The notes beneath the pieces are model-generated. The model had not been told where the DNA came from and ran no database searches. It saw only the letters and a program-made list of their open reading frames with translations. The position numbers were made by a program, and so were the translations under genes. A DNA stretch of 64,000 nt from Erigeron canadensis. Lineage: Eukaryota > Streptophyta > Magnoliopsida > Asterales > Asteraceae. The stretch spans positions 18,664,501 through 18,728,500 of the forward strand of contig NC_057761.1 in assembly GCF_010389155.1 (NCBI RefSeq), given 5' to 3'. Below are positions 33,660-45,575 of the stretch, piece by piece (position 1 is the first letter of the stretch; every line of letters begins with the position of its first letter).

Positions 33660-34826
33660 ATGACAGATACTGCCGGCGGCTCTGGGTCGGATTTGGCATT
33701 ACAGTTAGCAAATCTGTTACAAAACCATACAAATCAACAACCTCAAAACCCAAAGTTATCTGATAATCTTCAAATAAATTTAAAATTAAATAACCAAAAC
33801 TATAACTTATGGACTCGAATGATTCGAGTAGCCATTGGCGGACGGTCAAAACATCTGTTAGACCATTTAACCGACAACCCACCATCAAAAGCAACATCAG
33901 AAAAATATGAGAAATGGGAACAAGATGACCTGATAGTTTTCTCCTGGCTCATTCAGAATATCGAGCCACTTTTAGCCGGAAACCTTACCGAGTTTTCGAC
34001 TACTAAGGAACTTTGGGATGCATTAGCAACCACTTACAGCAGTGGAACTGACAAGCTACAAACTTTCAACCTGCATGTTAAGGCCAATGAACTCAAGCAA
34101 AACAACAAAGCCCTCGAAGAATTCTGGATCTCTTTGCAAGGAATATGGGGCAAAATCGATCGAATCGATCCCAACCCAATGAAGTGTGCAGACGATATCA
34201 AAATATATGCCAAAATCAGATCCGATCAAAAACTATTCCAGTTTTTGAATGGTTTAGATCGGAAGTTTGAACCAATCATACGAGAAATTCTCCGCGTCGA
34301 CCCGCTTCCAACCGTGGAATCTGCTTGTGCTACAATTCGTAAGGAAGCCGCTCACCAAAATATTTTGGGAGCAACAGTTAACGAATCACAAGGTGTAGCA
34401 TCCGGCTTAATCGCCGGAGATCTTAACGGTGGCGGTTTTGCATCAAATGATGGCGGTGGGTTTGTGTCAAAGGGTTTTCGTCGGAATGATGGCAAGAAAA
34501 AGATTCAAGATGATAAATCTCATCTTAAATGTGACAAGTGCGGTATGTGGAGACACACCAAGGAACAATGCTTCGAGATTGTCAGATACCCCGATTGGTG
34601 GATCGGACCAAAAAAGGGCAACAAATCTGTCAAGGAGAAAAACTCCATCCCTACCGCCGCAACAACCTCCAATAAAGACAGTGGAAGTCGTCGATCAGAT
34701 GGATTTGGTGGAATGGCGGCGGCCGGAAAAGAGGAAGAAGGAGACCCGCTATTTTCGGTGGTGACAGGTAACAGGGAGAAAAGGGGAAACCCTATTTTCC
34801 TAAAATATAAAAAGTTTCTCAAATAA
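33660..34826 (+). CDS. Copia gag of the 5.1 kb element
   Basis: The ATG at 33660 opens 388 codons without interruption. It has the usual capsid features (QNYNLWTRMIRVAIGGR, W..DD..V.SWL, ELWDAL..TYSSG, FLNGLD.KFEPI) and a zinc knuckle CDKCGMWRHTKEQC (34530-34571) in which the usual glycine before histidine is arginine. A Ser/Gly/Lys-rich tail follows. The protein would form virus-like particles. The stop at 34824 and a frame change separate it from pol; such a gag stop is not typical of plant copia, which normally make one polyprotein. Confidence 0.8.
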   Translation: MTDTAGGSGSDLALQLANLLQNHTNQQPQNPKLSDNLQINLKLNNQNYNLWTRMIRVAIGGRSKHLLDHLTDNPPSKATSEKYEKWEQDDLIVFSWLIQNIEPLLAGNLTEFSTTKELWDALATTYSSGTDKLQTFNLHVKANELKQNNKALEEFWISLQGIWGKIDRIDPNPMKCADDIKIYAKIRSDQKLFQFLNGLDRKFEPIIREILRVDPLPTVESACATIRKEAAHQNILGATVNESQGVASGLIAGDLNGGGFASNDGGGFVSKGFRRNDGKKKIQDDKSHLKCDKCGMWRHTKEQCFEIVRYPDWWIGPKKGNKSVKEKNSIPTAATTSNKDSGSRRSDGFGGMAAAGKEEEGDPLFSVVTGNREKRGNPIFLKYKKFLK

Positions 34827-34878
34827 ATCAAAGATACCAAATAAATCAAAGATACCAAATATATCAAATGATATATCC

Positions 34879-37800
34879 TTGGTTTTGAAAAACCGATCGG
34901 CCTCTCTCACTCACACATACGACCCATCTTTAAATAATGGGGATGGGCTTGAAATTAAAAAACAAAGTCCAAAGTTGAATGCAGCAGCCCACATGGCCCA
35001 AAATGATCATGACAAATCTAATGGACCATGGATTTTTGATTGTGGAGCCACGGATACAATGGCATATGATTTATCTGACTTCACAATAACATCGAAACCT
35101 CGAAAAACCCACATCGAAGCTGCGAATAAAGGGAAAATGGATGTAAAAACTGGGGGAATAATTAAAATTTCTCCAGACATTAAATTGTCTAATTGTCTTT
35201 ATGCTCTCGCTTTGTCCCATAAACTCTTATCTATAAGTCATGTGACAAAAGAACTCAATTGCTCAGTTCTCATGCATCCAAATTTTTGTTTGTTACAGGA
35301 TATCAGGACGGGACGGATTATTGGGCGTGTCACTGAGAAAGGGGGACTGTACTATGTTGATGAAGTAAATTCAAGTGGAAGTGTGATGCTAGCTCATGGA
35401 ACAAGGGAAAGAGAAGCATGGTTGTGGCACAGAAGACCGGGACACCCTTCAGTTAGTTATTTAAATACTTTGTTTCCTGAACTTTTTCCATTAAATAAGC
35501 ATATTTCTTGTGAAACTTGCATTTTAGCTAAGAGTCATAGACAAACTTACAAACCCAGCAATACTAGAGTTCAAGTTCCTTTTTCACTAATTCACTCAGA
35601 TGTGTGGGGCCCTGCCCCAGTACTTGGGGGTCAAAATTTCCGGTATTATGTAATATTTGTTGATGATTGCACCCGGATGACTTGGATTTATTTTTAAAAA
35701 AATAAAGCTGAGGTATATGATAGGTTCACTGTTTTTTATGCCATGATCCAAACCCAATTCCAACAATCTATCAAAGTTGTGAGGTCAGACAATGGTGGAG
35801 AATATATAAACTCACAAATGTCACTATTTTTCCAAAACAAAGGGATAATCCATCAAACCACTTGCCCACATACCCCTGAACAAAATGGTGTGGTTGAACG
35901 GAAAAATAAACTTTTATTAGAAATGACTAGAGCAATTTTAATTGAATCATGTGTCCCAAAACACTTTTGACCGGAAGCTCTAGCCACTGCCACCTACCTG
36001 ATTAACCGACTTCCAACAAAAATTCTCAAAATGAAAACACCACTCAAAACCCTCACTAAATATCATACCCTTCCACCAACATTAACTCTTCCACCAAAAG
36101 TGTTTGGATGTACTGTATTTGTGCATGTCCCAAAATCATATCGTGATAAACTTGATCCCTGTGCTAAAAAGTGTGTCTTTGTGGGGTATGGAATAACACA
36201 GAAGGGGTATAGATGTTATAATCCACAAACCCGCCGTATGTTCACCACAATGAACTGTGATTTTCTTGAAACAAAGTATTTTTACTCCTCGCCACACAGT
36301 GGTCAGGGGGAGGAAAACAGCGACACACTGAGTTGGCTGGGATATACTTCGGGAGGAATTCCTGAAGTTGATAAAGGACAGTCTCCAGATGAACAATCTC
36401 CAGAAGAAGAGCCTCAATCCCTTGAAGAACAGTCCCCTCAGTCTCAAGACATTAGTGTCACCGAAAATATGAGTCCAAACCTGATATCCGAGGTACGTAA
36501 CTCTTCACTGAATGATAATACTGTACAAGATCCCACAGATGAAAATGTGCAGGAAAGTGAAGAACAAGACAGTACTGAGGCTCCAGGAAAATATGTACTT
36601 CCAGCAAGATCAACTAGAGGAATTCCTGCGAAGCGATATTCTCCAGAAAAGACTTCGAGAAGTTCTAAATATCCTCTAGCTAATCTAGCAAAAGGAAATC
36701 TATCTTCAGAAGCAAGAGCATTCGTGGCGAAGTTATATTCAGAAGAAATTCCATCGAGTGTAGAACAAGCCTTGAAAGTAAAAAATGGAAGGATGCAATG
36801 AATGTAGAGTGGATGCATTAGAGAAAAGTGAAACGTGGGACAAGTGTACGTTACCCAAAGGAAAGAAACCAGTAGGATGTCGGTGGATCTATACAGTTAA
36901 GTTTAAGCCAATTGGTGAAATTGAACGATATAAAGCTCGATTGGTTGCAAAAGGATATACTCAGACATATGGCATTGACTATTCTGAGACGTTCGCTCCG
37001 GTTGCAAAACTAGATACAATAAGAGTATTATTTTCTGTAGCAGCAAATCAGGGATGGCCACTTCATCAGTTTGATGTTAAAAATGCCTTCTTACACGGAG
37101 AATTAAAGGAAGAAGTGTATATGGACCCACCACCTGGTTTTTCTCAGAGTTTCAAAACGGGAGAGGTCTGCAAATTAAAGAAGTCTCTGTATGGACTGAA
37201 ACAGTCACCTAGAGCATGGTTTGGTAGGTTCACACTAGCCATGAAGAAGTATGGATATAAGCAAAGTAATTCTAATCATACTCTCTTTCTTTATCATAAA
37301 GGAGATCGGATAACATGTCTGATAATCTATGTTGATGATATGATTATCACCGGAAACGATGAAAATGAAATTAAAAATCTAAAAGATGATTTATGTGCAG
37401 AATTTGAAATGAAGGATTTGGGGAATTTAAGATACTTCTTTGGCATTGAGGTGTTGAGATCACAAAAAGGAATCTTTATTTGCCAAAAGAAGTATATTCT
37501 GGATTTTTTGGCAGAAACAGGGATGATTGATTGTAAGCCAGCAGATACTCCCATGGTTACCAATCAGAAGTTGTTTATGAAGTTAGATGGAAAGCTTGTT
37601 GATAAATATAAATATCAACGAATGGTGGGAAAGTTGATTTACCTTGCTCATACTCGTCCAGATATAGCATATGTTGCGGGAGTAGTGAGTCAATTCATGC
37701 ATCAACCTCAAGAAGAACACATGGATGCAGTTCTAAGAATTATCAGATATCTCAAAGGAACTACTGGTCATGGAGTATTGTTTAAAGCAAATGGTCACCT

Positions 37801-38296
37801 AAATATTCAAATATATACAGATGCTGATTGGGCTGGAAATAAGGGGAACAGAAGATCAACTTCAGGATACTTTTCTCTGGTGAGAGGTAACCTTGTCACA
37901 TGGAAAAGTAAAAAGCAGAAAGTTGTTTCTTTATCAAGTGCAGAAGCTGAGTTTCGAGGCATAGCTAAAGGCTTAGCAGAAGCATTATGGCTGAAAAAAC
38001 TTGTGACTGAGTTAGGATTCGCTCCCAAAGAAAGTATACGGATCATGAGTGATAATGAAGCTTCAATTCGGATATCGGAAAATCCAGTGCAACATGATAG
38101 AACCAAACATGTAGAGGTTGATCGTCATTTCATCAAAGAGAAACTCGAAGATGGAATTATCAAACTACCATTTGTTAGGTCTGAGGACCAACTTGCAGAT
38201 ATTCTTACTAAAGCGGTAGGAACGACTATATTCAGCAAATGCCTAAACAAGTTGAATTTTGGTAATCCCACTATTCAACTTGAGGGGGAGTGTTAG
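34879..38296 (+). pseudogene. Copia pol of the 5.1 kb element, broken
   Basis: Protease near 35030: WIFDCGATDTMA, with Cys replacing the usual Ser/Thr after the catalytic Asp. Integrase: WLWHRRPGH..CETC zinc region (35420-35520), HSDVWGP, then RSDNGGEY and EQNGVVERKN. Reverse transcriptase: CRWIYTVKFK, QFDVKNAFLHGEL, YVDDMIITGN (37329). RNase H: YTDADWAG, SSAEAEFRG, TKHVEVDRHFI. In-frame stops are TAA at 35695 and TGA at 35968; near 36785-36830 the coding sense changes frame. So four or fewer mutations inactivate a rather young copy. It ends just inside the 3' LTR. Confidence 0.88.
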
Positions 38297-38493
38297 AATG
38301 GAGGATTTCGAGATCAGAACAATATCATCATTTCCCGGAATAAAAGATTTCTTCTTCGGCAACAAGAAAGCATTCATTACAATTGATTTTGTTTCCTTTT
38401 ATATTCCATCATACTCTTGTATAAATAGAGATAAACGATAATGTAATTGATCAATTAAGTAATACAAAATCAGTTTAATTTACATTGTTGTCA
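38291..38493 (+). repeat. 3' LTR of the 5.1 kb copia element
   Basis: Follows the purine tract directly; differs from the 5' LTR at five positions. The AATAAA-like and TATA motifs match those of the other LTR. It ends GTTGTCA before the TCTAT duplication. Confidence 0.93.
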
Positions 38494-38808
38494 TCTATTT
38501 CACAAATCCATTCAATAGTTCAAAATTTCATTGATCTCAACACCATGTCTTCCGATTAAAGTTTTGGTGACGAACATCAAATGTATGATGCGGCATATAG
38601 CACTTCTCATACTGCTGAATTTATGAACATTATGCATCAAAATGAGTTTTAGTGATGATATGGAATGGGCAAAGTGAGTTTCAGTGATTGGATTAGAGTC
38701 AAAATAAGTTCAATTTGTTCTTTTAGTGTGCTAGAATAGTTTGCTGATGCACTACTGAAGTGGCCAATATACTCAGCCAAATTGAATATACCATTGGTGA
38801 TGACCTAA

Positions 38809-39526
38809 GATTAAAAAATAGTTTAATATATATGTATAACCCTGTTGGAAGGGTTGTACATGGTAAACATAGGTTTACAAAAAGACAAGGTTTATAAAAT
38901 GATATTGTGACAAATCCTTAAACATTCAAAAAAGTTTGTGACAGAAGATGCTGTTAAATGACAAAAACACCCCCATTTGGAACAATCATAAACAATAGAG
39001 TTGTCGTGCATTAGTTATGCATTACTAATCTTTTTCGATACTAAACTCCACGTTCATACCAAATCACTCGACATCCATATTCACATAAAACTACTTTTGT
39101 TTTGTTCATTAATATCCTCCAAAGATGCATCGAAAAACATGAAGAAATAAAAATATCATGTTTTTATATTCCAACTTATGAACATGAAAAAGATAGCGAT
39201 ATGAATCTTTTTAAGAATATAATCATAAACTGGATTTTCCAAAAATATATAACATAACAATTTTATCTATATGATGTTTGAAAAGTTTTCTTTCTCTTTA
39301 TATCTTCATTTGTAGTAAACTAGAAAGAATAAGGTTTATTTTGTTAAAATAACTTGAAAACTATCTCAATTTAATTCCTCTTCAAAACATTCTTATACAA
39401 ATCTTATATTATGTATCACCACTACAAATGCTGTCCCTCTATGATAATTACACACATTCCCCATCCCTTTGATTCAAAAAATATTTACAACACTAACTGA
39501 AAATCTATATCAAACGTGTTAACATA
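38809..39526. other. 3' flank between the Harbinger element and FANCM
   Basis: AT-rich sequence without a recognisable gene or repeat. It should include the FANCM 3' UTR and poly-A site, which I cannot place with confidence. Confidence 0.5.
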
Positions 39527-42500
39527 CTATTCAATTCCCAAGTCAAAAGAAGGAGCGTCGAAGAACTCCAAATTGTGGTTATTTGATTTTTTATTCGACA
39601 GCTCCGACTTTAATCTTAGTTGTTTGATAGCTTGTTCTTCTAATGCATCAAGATCAATCCCTTGATAGAAGTCATCATTATCAAATTCATCGACTTCTGA
39701 TGATGCTATATTACCAAGTGCTTCAGGGTCTAAACATATTTCCTTTTCTAAGTTACGGATAGGAAGTGACTCACCGTCAGAAAAACTCAACTTTCTTTTC
39801 TTAACTTCATTGGTGCTGCCAGGAATTACACTATCTGAAGACAACCGTTTGGCATTCAAATTTATGGATGATGACTCTCCATTAGTATGAAGATATGGAT
39901 TTGTTGTTGCTGCTGCACTTTCATCATCATGCTTTCGGTCTATAGAAATGCTGTTGCCAGAACTATAATCTACGATTGGTGATTGAGTGAGTAAAGACCG
40001 TCTGCAACAAAAAAAGATATGCCAGGAACACATTACGAGCAGCCAGTAATGAAAAGCATAAAACTTTAATGCCAACTAAAAATAACAATCCATGGGACAT
40101 GGAATATTAGCAGTACATTCAATTTGCAATAGCCATCCACGTATTTTCCTTCTATACTTTTTGGACAAATGTTCTTTTTGCATTCGATTTCCTCAGATAA
40201 GTTTTCTGGGATGGGAAATTTGTAGAACCAGTATATCCAGAATTTCCATTTCCAGATTATGCCATTTCACCTACAACCGAAAATGAAAATTCCGGTTTTA
40301 TCCTACGTGTCTGGTTTCATTGCTGCTAGCATGTGTGTGTAAGACGTGTGAACCCGGGAGTGAGAATCCCTGTTTTAATAACTTTTCCATAATCTGCAAA
40401 TGAGAATTTTGGTTTAAGCTTTCATTAATACGACCTCACACACACCATTTCGTGTAAGCATGCAGGCTTGCCAAGTGTTAAATCTGAACTAACACTTTCG
40501 GCTTCAGGAGGCTTACCATGCTCCGAATTCACTCACTTACCATTACCTTACCATATTACAATCTTTGAATCTTTATTTCTTTTTTTTTAATAATCTGTTG
40601 TCTTTTAATGTGTTTTTATATTTTGAGTGTAATATTTCTTTATTAATGTGCTTTTATATTTTTAAGTATATATATATATATATATACACAAAACCTTAAA
40701 CACTAAAATCCATAAACTAAACACTGATACTAACAGGCGAATGACTCATCTAGGTATGTCCCTTTACAACTCGCATGTATGCTCGAGCTTACTAATAATA
40801 AAAACGAAAGACTCATTTCGGTGCTTAAAAGAAATGAGACGTGCAAGCCTGGTCTCATTGCAGGATCTATTCAAGTGTTCAATCATATAAAATCTAAAAG
40901 TTAAGTAATGATAATGATAATAATCCATGCTATTGAAGGAAAAAACAAGTTAATTTTAATACATTTGAAAAAAAAAAAAAACACAATAATAAAATAGTTA
41001 AAGTTTAGGATCTACAAAATTATATGAAGATTTAAGATAAAAACACAATGAGTTTATGATTTAAAAATACAACATTGTAAAAACCAAAAACTGCAAAAAC
41101 AAACCCTAAACACTACAATAAAAACCCTAAACACTAATATAAACACCCTAAACCCTAACATTGACCCAAACCCATGTAATTCCTAAACTCAAAATCGATG
41201 AATGATAAAAATTCAAACCCGGAACTGTAAATGCCGGATTAAGTGAAGAAATGGTCAAAACCGGAAGTGGGAGTTCCAGATTTACACTTGGCGTACACAA
41301 AGGTGGGTCGATGGGTATCTAATTGTGGTACCAGGGCTAAGGTTCTCCCCATTTACCCTTTTTCACTGTCATTTGCTAGTGGCCACATATGCTTAAGCCG
41401 AAATTGTCACTTCGGGATTTAGGTGAAATGGCATAATCCGGAACGGGCAATTCCGGATAAACTGGTTCTAAAAATTTTCTTGCCCAAGGAACTTTTTTGA
41501 TGAAATCAAATGCAAAAACGTCCATTCGTCCAAACCCCAATATTATTACTTGGTCAATGGTTTTCAAAAATTGTAAATGGAAACTATTAGGAAAAAGATT
41601 TAGGGTATGTTTGGCAGCAAGCTTTTATGAGCTTCAAGCTTTTGAGAAAAAGCTTGTACCTAATTAAAAGTTTCGTATGATTTGAAAGAGCTTTAAGCTT
41701 TTAGTTCCGGTGAAAAGCTCTATATTTAAACGCTACCTTAGTACTGGTTGGGACACTGTTGAATCATTTCAAAATATTTGCTACAATAAAAAACTTTTTT
41801 ATAAAATAATATGACAAGTTATATCATGAAAGATACACATGACAAGTTAAACCATAAAGAACTCTGGGGCCAAATAAGTGATCAAATGAAATGAGACGAT
41901 ATCACGTCGAAAAAGAAAAATTAAATTCGAGGGAACAGACCTATAAAAGGCCATCGGATCACATGGAGAAGCTTCTCCTTGGGTGCTTCTCACTGTAAGA
42001 TTTATCCTGTCATCTATAAAGCTACCACCATACGAATTTTCATTCTCGTCAGCTTCCTCATCACCAGATGCATCAGAAGACACTCTACAAATTTATCAAA
42101 AATAAGATTAAACTTCAATCATATATTTAGACAGTCCCACAGAACAAATATTATGTAAGCACAAATCCTTGTCCATAGCATGGATGATCCACAGACACAT
42201 AGAGATAGACGTGGCAAGATGGATGGGTCACGTTGCCTAAATAACAGGTCAATACTAGCCAGGTCAACTTGGGTTGATCTGCAAACACATTTGTCTACTT
42301 TTTAAAGCTTAACAAAATTAACTAATGAGGTATTTATTACATAGTAACTTAGGAACTTCAATGCAGTTATCAAATAATAAGCTTGCTTGATTCCACCCCT
42401 TTGAGAAAAGAAAAAAAAACCCACCAAAACAGATCCATTAATATATAAACAAAGGGCCCCTCTAGTACCAAAGTGATGCAAAAACTTAAACATGGACTTA

Positions 42501-45500
42501 CTCAGCTTCATCATCGATAAAAACTCTGGCAGTCTTTGACAGCTTTGGATCACCTGGACAAAGAAATAGTCTTGGTAATCACATTTAAAAGAATTGGACT
42601 TGGTAAATCGGTTGACAAGATATAGTGATAAGGGAATACCAATTCTACATTATTTATTAATCACTATTTAAAAGAAACTTCTCACCCATTTCTACCATGA
42701 CAACTTTAAACACATTTACCTGGAGGTGAAATTTGACCCATTAACAAGGTAGGTTTTCCCCGCACTTAACGACAGAAGCAAAACATCGTATTTAACACCG
42801 TTAAAAAGAAAAGAGAATGTCTAAAAATATATCTAATCAAAATTAAGCAAAAAGTAAAAACCATTTGAGGTTAGAGTAAATGAAACAAAATTTGAATTAT
42901 TAATTGTGTGAAGTACCCTATTAAGGCATCGTATATAATATAGATAAAAACATGAAGAGATAAAAAAATAATAATAAATAAACAAGGAAGGAGATGACCC
43001 CTAATGAACCAAAAATAGAAACCATTTAAAGTTTAAGAGGCCGAAAAAAAAGAAGAACTAAACAGATTAATCATAATAAGGTGCATCCACCCACATATAG
43101 ATAAAAACATGACAGGAAAAGATATTAGTTAAACCGAGGAACCAAAATGAATCATTTAAAGCTCTAGGGAGGAAACAAAATCTTTAGATAAAAAACATGT
43201 ACAATAATACGGTGCACTGTAGAGCTAGAAACAGATTCCCTTATGAACAGTGTCACTATCAATCCACTTTTATAAATATATACAATGTACGATGTATGTA
43301 GATTTGGGTTATGTTTTCCCTCTAATGGATTAACCTAGAAACATAAAAATAAAAAAATAACTCAGATAGAAATGGAGTGAAAGCCGGCATAAAGTGTGTT
43401 TTTAACGCACAAAACCTCTATCAGATCTTATTCAAATCATAGGTTTTGTAATCATAGCCGCCATGGCAGGTATTTATAATTAAATTCAAAAAAATAAAAT
43501 AGAACAGAAACTTTCGGACAATTCTTTCTCATTTTTTCCAGCTCCCCAACCCACCGATTTTCGGCGTCTAGTTTCACCTACCATTCTGACAAAACAGATT
43601 ATTATGACTTCTAGGCACAGTCTTTAGAAGCACAATATGATACCCCATGACCCTACAAAGGAAGCATAAATAAGAGCTTAGAAACCACAGATTGTCTTAC
43701 CTCTACCAAACATGTTGTAAGGATGATCCAATTTAGCACATGATGCACCAGAAGATGATGAAATGTCTGCAGTTTTTTTCTTATCTAAAAAATTATCACT
43801 TTTGATATCACCATACTTCCGTAACCTTTTAAGCCTGGGCTTAGGTTGACTAAATGATTTTTCTCCAGAACTTAAAAGCCAGTCTTGACTACAACTACCA
43901 TTAGACAACTTTGTCAGAGGAGCCTGGAATTCACCCGGAACATTAGAAGCTAAAACGCACTTTGCAGAAGAACCATTTGGCAAATCAATTCGTGGAGTTC
44001 GTATTTCTGCCTGCTTACACGATGTTGCGACATTCACTCTATCTGGAGTACTCTCCTTAACTCCTGCATCACTCTTAGTTGGAACCAAAGATATGGAGGA
44101 ATTCGGGATCATATCAACATCTGGACATAAACAACCTTTCACTTCCATTAATGTGCCTGCAAAGCCTTAAATATGTTAAATTGGTGTATAATCCTCAAAA
44201 ATAAACATTCGACTGATTCTGATTAAGGTTATATATAGTCGGGCGGAATGTTGGGTGTCATGTTAAACGGTTAAATTTTAATCAGTTACAATAACCATTA
44301 TGAAGATATTCATCAATACTTTTCAGCCATTTTCAGAATTAATTTTATATAATCAAAACATATAATTATAGATACAAATGTCAGCTGCATAATACAATTT
44401 GTGTCAACCTGTTATTAACGGTTAGAAAGCATTTGTGACAATATAGGTCAAATCTGGATTATATTTTTTAGGCCCAAGTGTAAAACTAAAACAAGCTAAT
44501 TTTTGTATACAAATGTAGCATTGATGTGCCGAATGGCCCACCTCGCTTTGACCATTTTATAAATTTACGACTTACAATACAGTAAAAGTAATATTTACAG
44601 TGAAAATGTGGAGAGAAACACTCACCGTTGTCTATCGGGGACTCTGGAACAACACCACTCATCAAAAGATTAGTTAGTCGAGGACTAAGGTCACCTGCTA
44701 TAGCATCAGTGCTCAAGTCATTACCCGAATGAGTGTTTTCTACCTCTACACTAGGAGACCCATGGATGTTAAGTTCTGTATTTAATGCCTCTAAATTAAA
44801 GATCTCTGTCTGAAAAACACTATCATCTCCACCTATTTTGTCCTCTGGCAAGTCAATGGATACCCGTAAACAAGATGTCTCAAAATCATCATCTAGTGTT
44901 TTGTTTGGATACTCTCCATTTGAAGCATTTAAATGATCAGAATTGGACTTTAAAGAGTTGACAAGCAAGGTGTTCCGTGGACTTGAACTGTTAGTCGAAG
45001 AAACTTGATTTAGAGGAAAAGAAGGTACAGACAAAATCACAACCCTTCCAAGTGAATCAACAGAGGTAAAGTCAGAACAAAATAGGTAGGTATGAATGGA
45101 AGGCTTTTGGGATCCACCAACAGACTTATTGTGTGTCTCCTCGGTTTTGGAGGTGTCTATAAGAGAATATATATCGGTTTCAGGTCCTTTTTGTGTTCGA
45201 ACCCCTTCTGCAATATTGTAAATCCGATAAGTAAGCACTATTTACACAGAATGTATTTCAAGGAAAAACAGCAATACAATATCATAATTCATAAAGCAAG
45301 AGGTGGCAAAATAAGCATGTTTGTTAAGGGGTCAAAGTGCATGTTTGGTTAGGTTTGACCCAAACACTTTTTATTCAAAGACTATAGTCATTACTCGGAG
45401 TAATACTCAGCTAGTGTATCAAATATGACTATGAAAATTATACCAACTGAACTAGGTTGACCCAAACACTTTTTATTGAAAAATTAATAAATTATACATG

Positions 45501-45575
45501 TCAATTACCTCTTGTAGGGCTAGTATGATACTCAACAGTTTCAACTCTGCAGTGTTCTTCCAAGGTCTTTTCATC
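39527..45575 (-). other. FANCM: FANCM C-terminal, mostly disordered region
   Basis: Six exons encode a Ser/Asp/Glu-rich region with conserved islands: [14 protein letters not shown] and [20 protein letters not shown] in 45207-44626, [11 protein letters not shown] in 44156-43701, [27 protein letters not shown] across 42553-42502 and 42084-41941, and [12 protein letters not shown] opening the last exon. It ends [13 protein letters not shown]. The [14 protein letters not shown] repeat block is typical of plant FANCM and probably serves partner binding; no nuclease or helix-hairpin-helix domain is visible. Confidence 0.85.

Larger units (their letters stand above)
33373..38493 (+). mobile_element. 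Complete Ty1/copia element with 203-bp LTRs
   Basis: Both LTRs are present (33373-33575 and 38291-38493), 203 bases each with 5 differences by eye (about 2.5%). The flanks are a perfect five-base duplication TCTAT (33368-33372 and 38494-38498). The primer site TGGTATCAGAGCC is at 33576-33588 and the purine tract TTGAGGGGGAG ends at 38290. Gag and pol lie between in the usual order. Structure is complete, but coding is damaged, so it cannot move on its own products. Confidence 0.95.
32377..38805. mobile_element. Palindromic PIF/Harbinger-like element hosting two insertions
   Basis: Outer ends are inverted: GGTCATCTCCAATG at the left and CATTGGTGATGACC at the right, flanked by TAA on both sides (32374-32376, 38806-38808), the three-base duplication of PIF/Harbinger. 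The two halves are inverted copies: the left half read on minus and the right half read on plus both encode a peptide starting MSSD and continuing QMYDAAYSTSH..AEFMN. The left arm holds a SINE and the right arm a copia element; removing both leaves roughly 1.1 kb. There is no transposase domain, only what may be the start of an element protein. Confidence 0.65.

Noticed and set aside
36136..36818. Minus-strand frames opposite the copia integrase/RT linker
   Set aside because: They mirror the real pol frame and carry no recognisable domain.
41376..41567. 63-codon minus frame as a FANCM exon
   Set aside because: The reading frame from exon 42084-41941 joins exactly to 40001, and the peptide belongs to the local inverted repeat.
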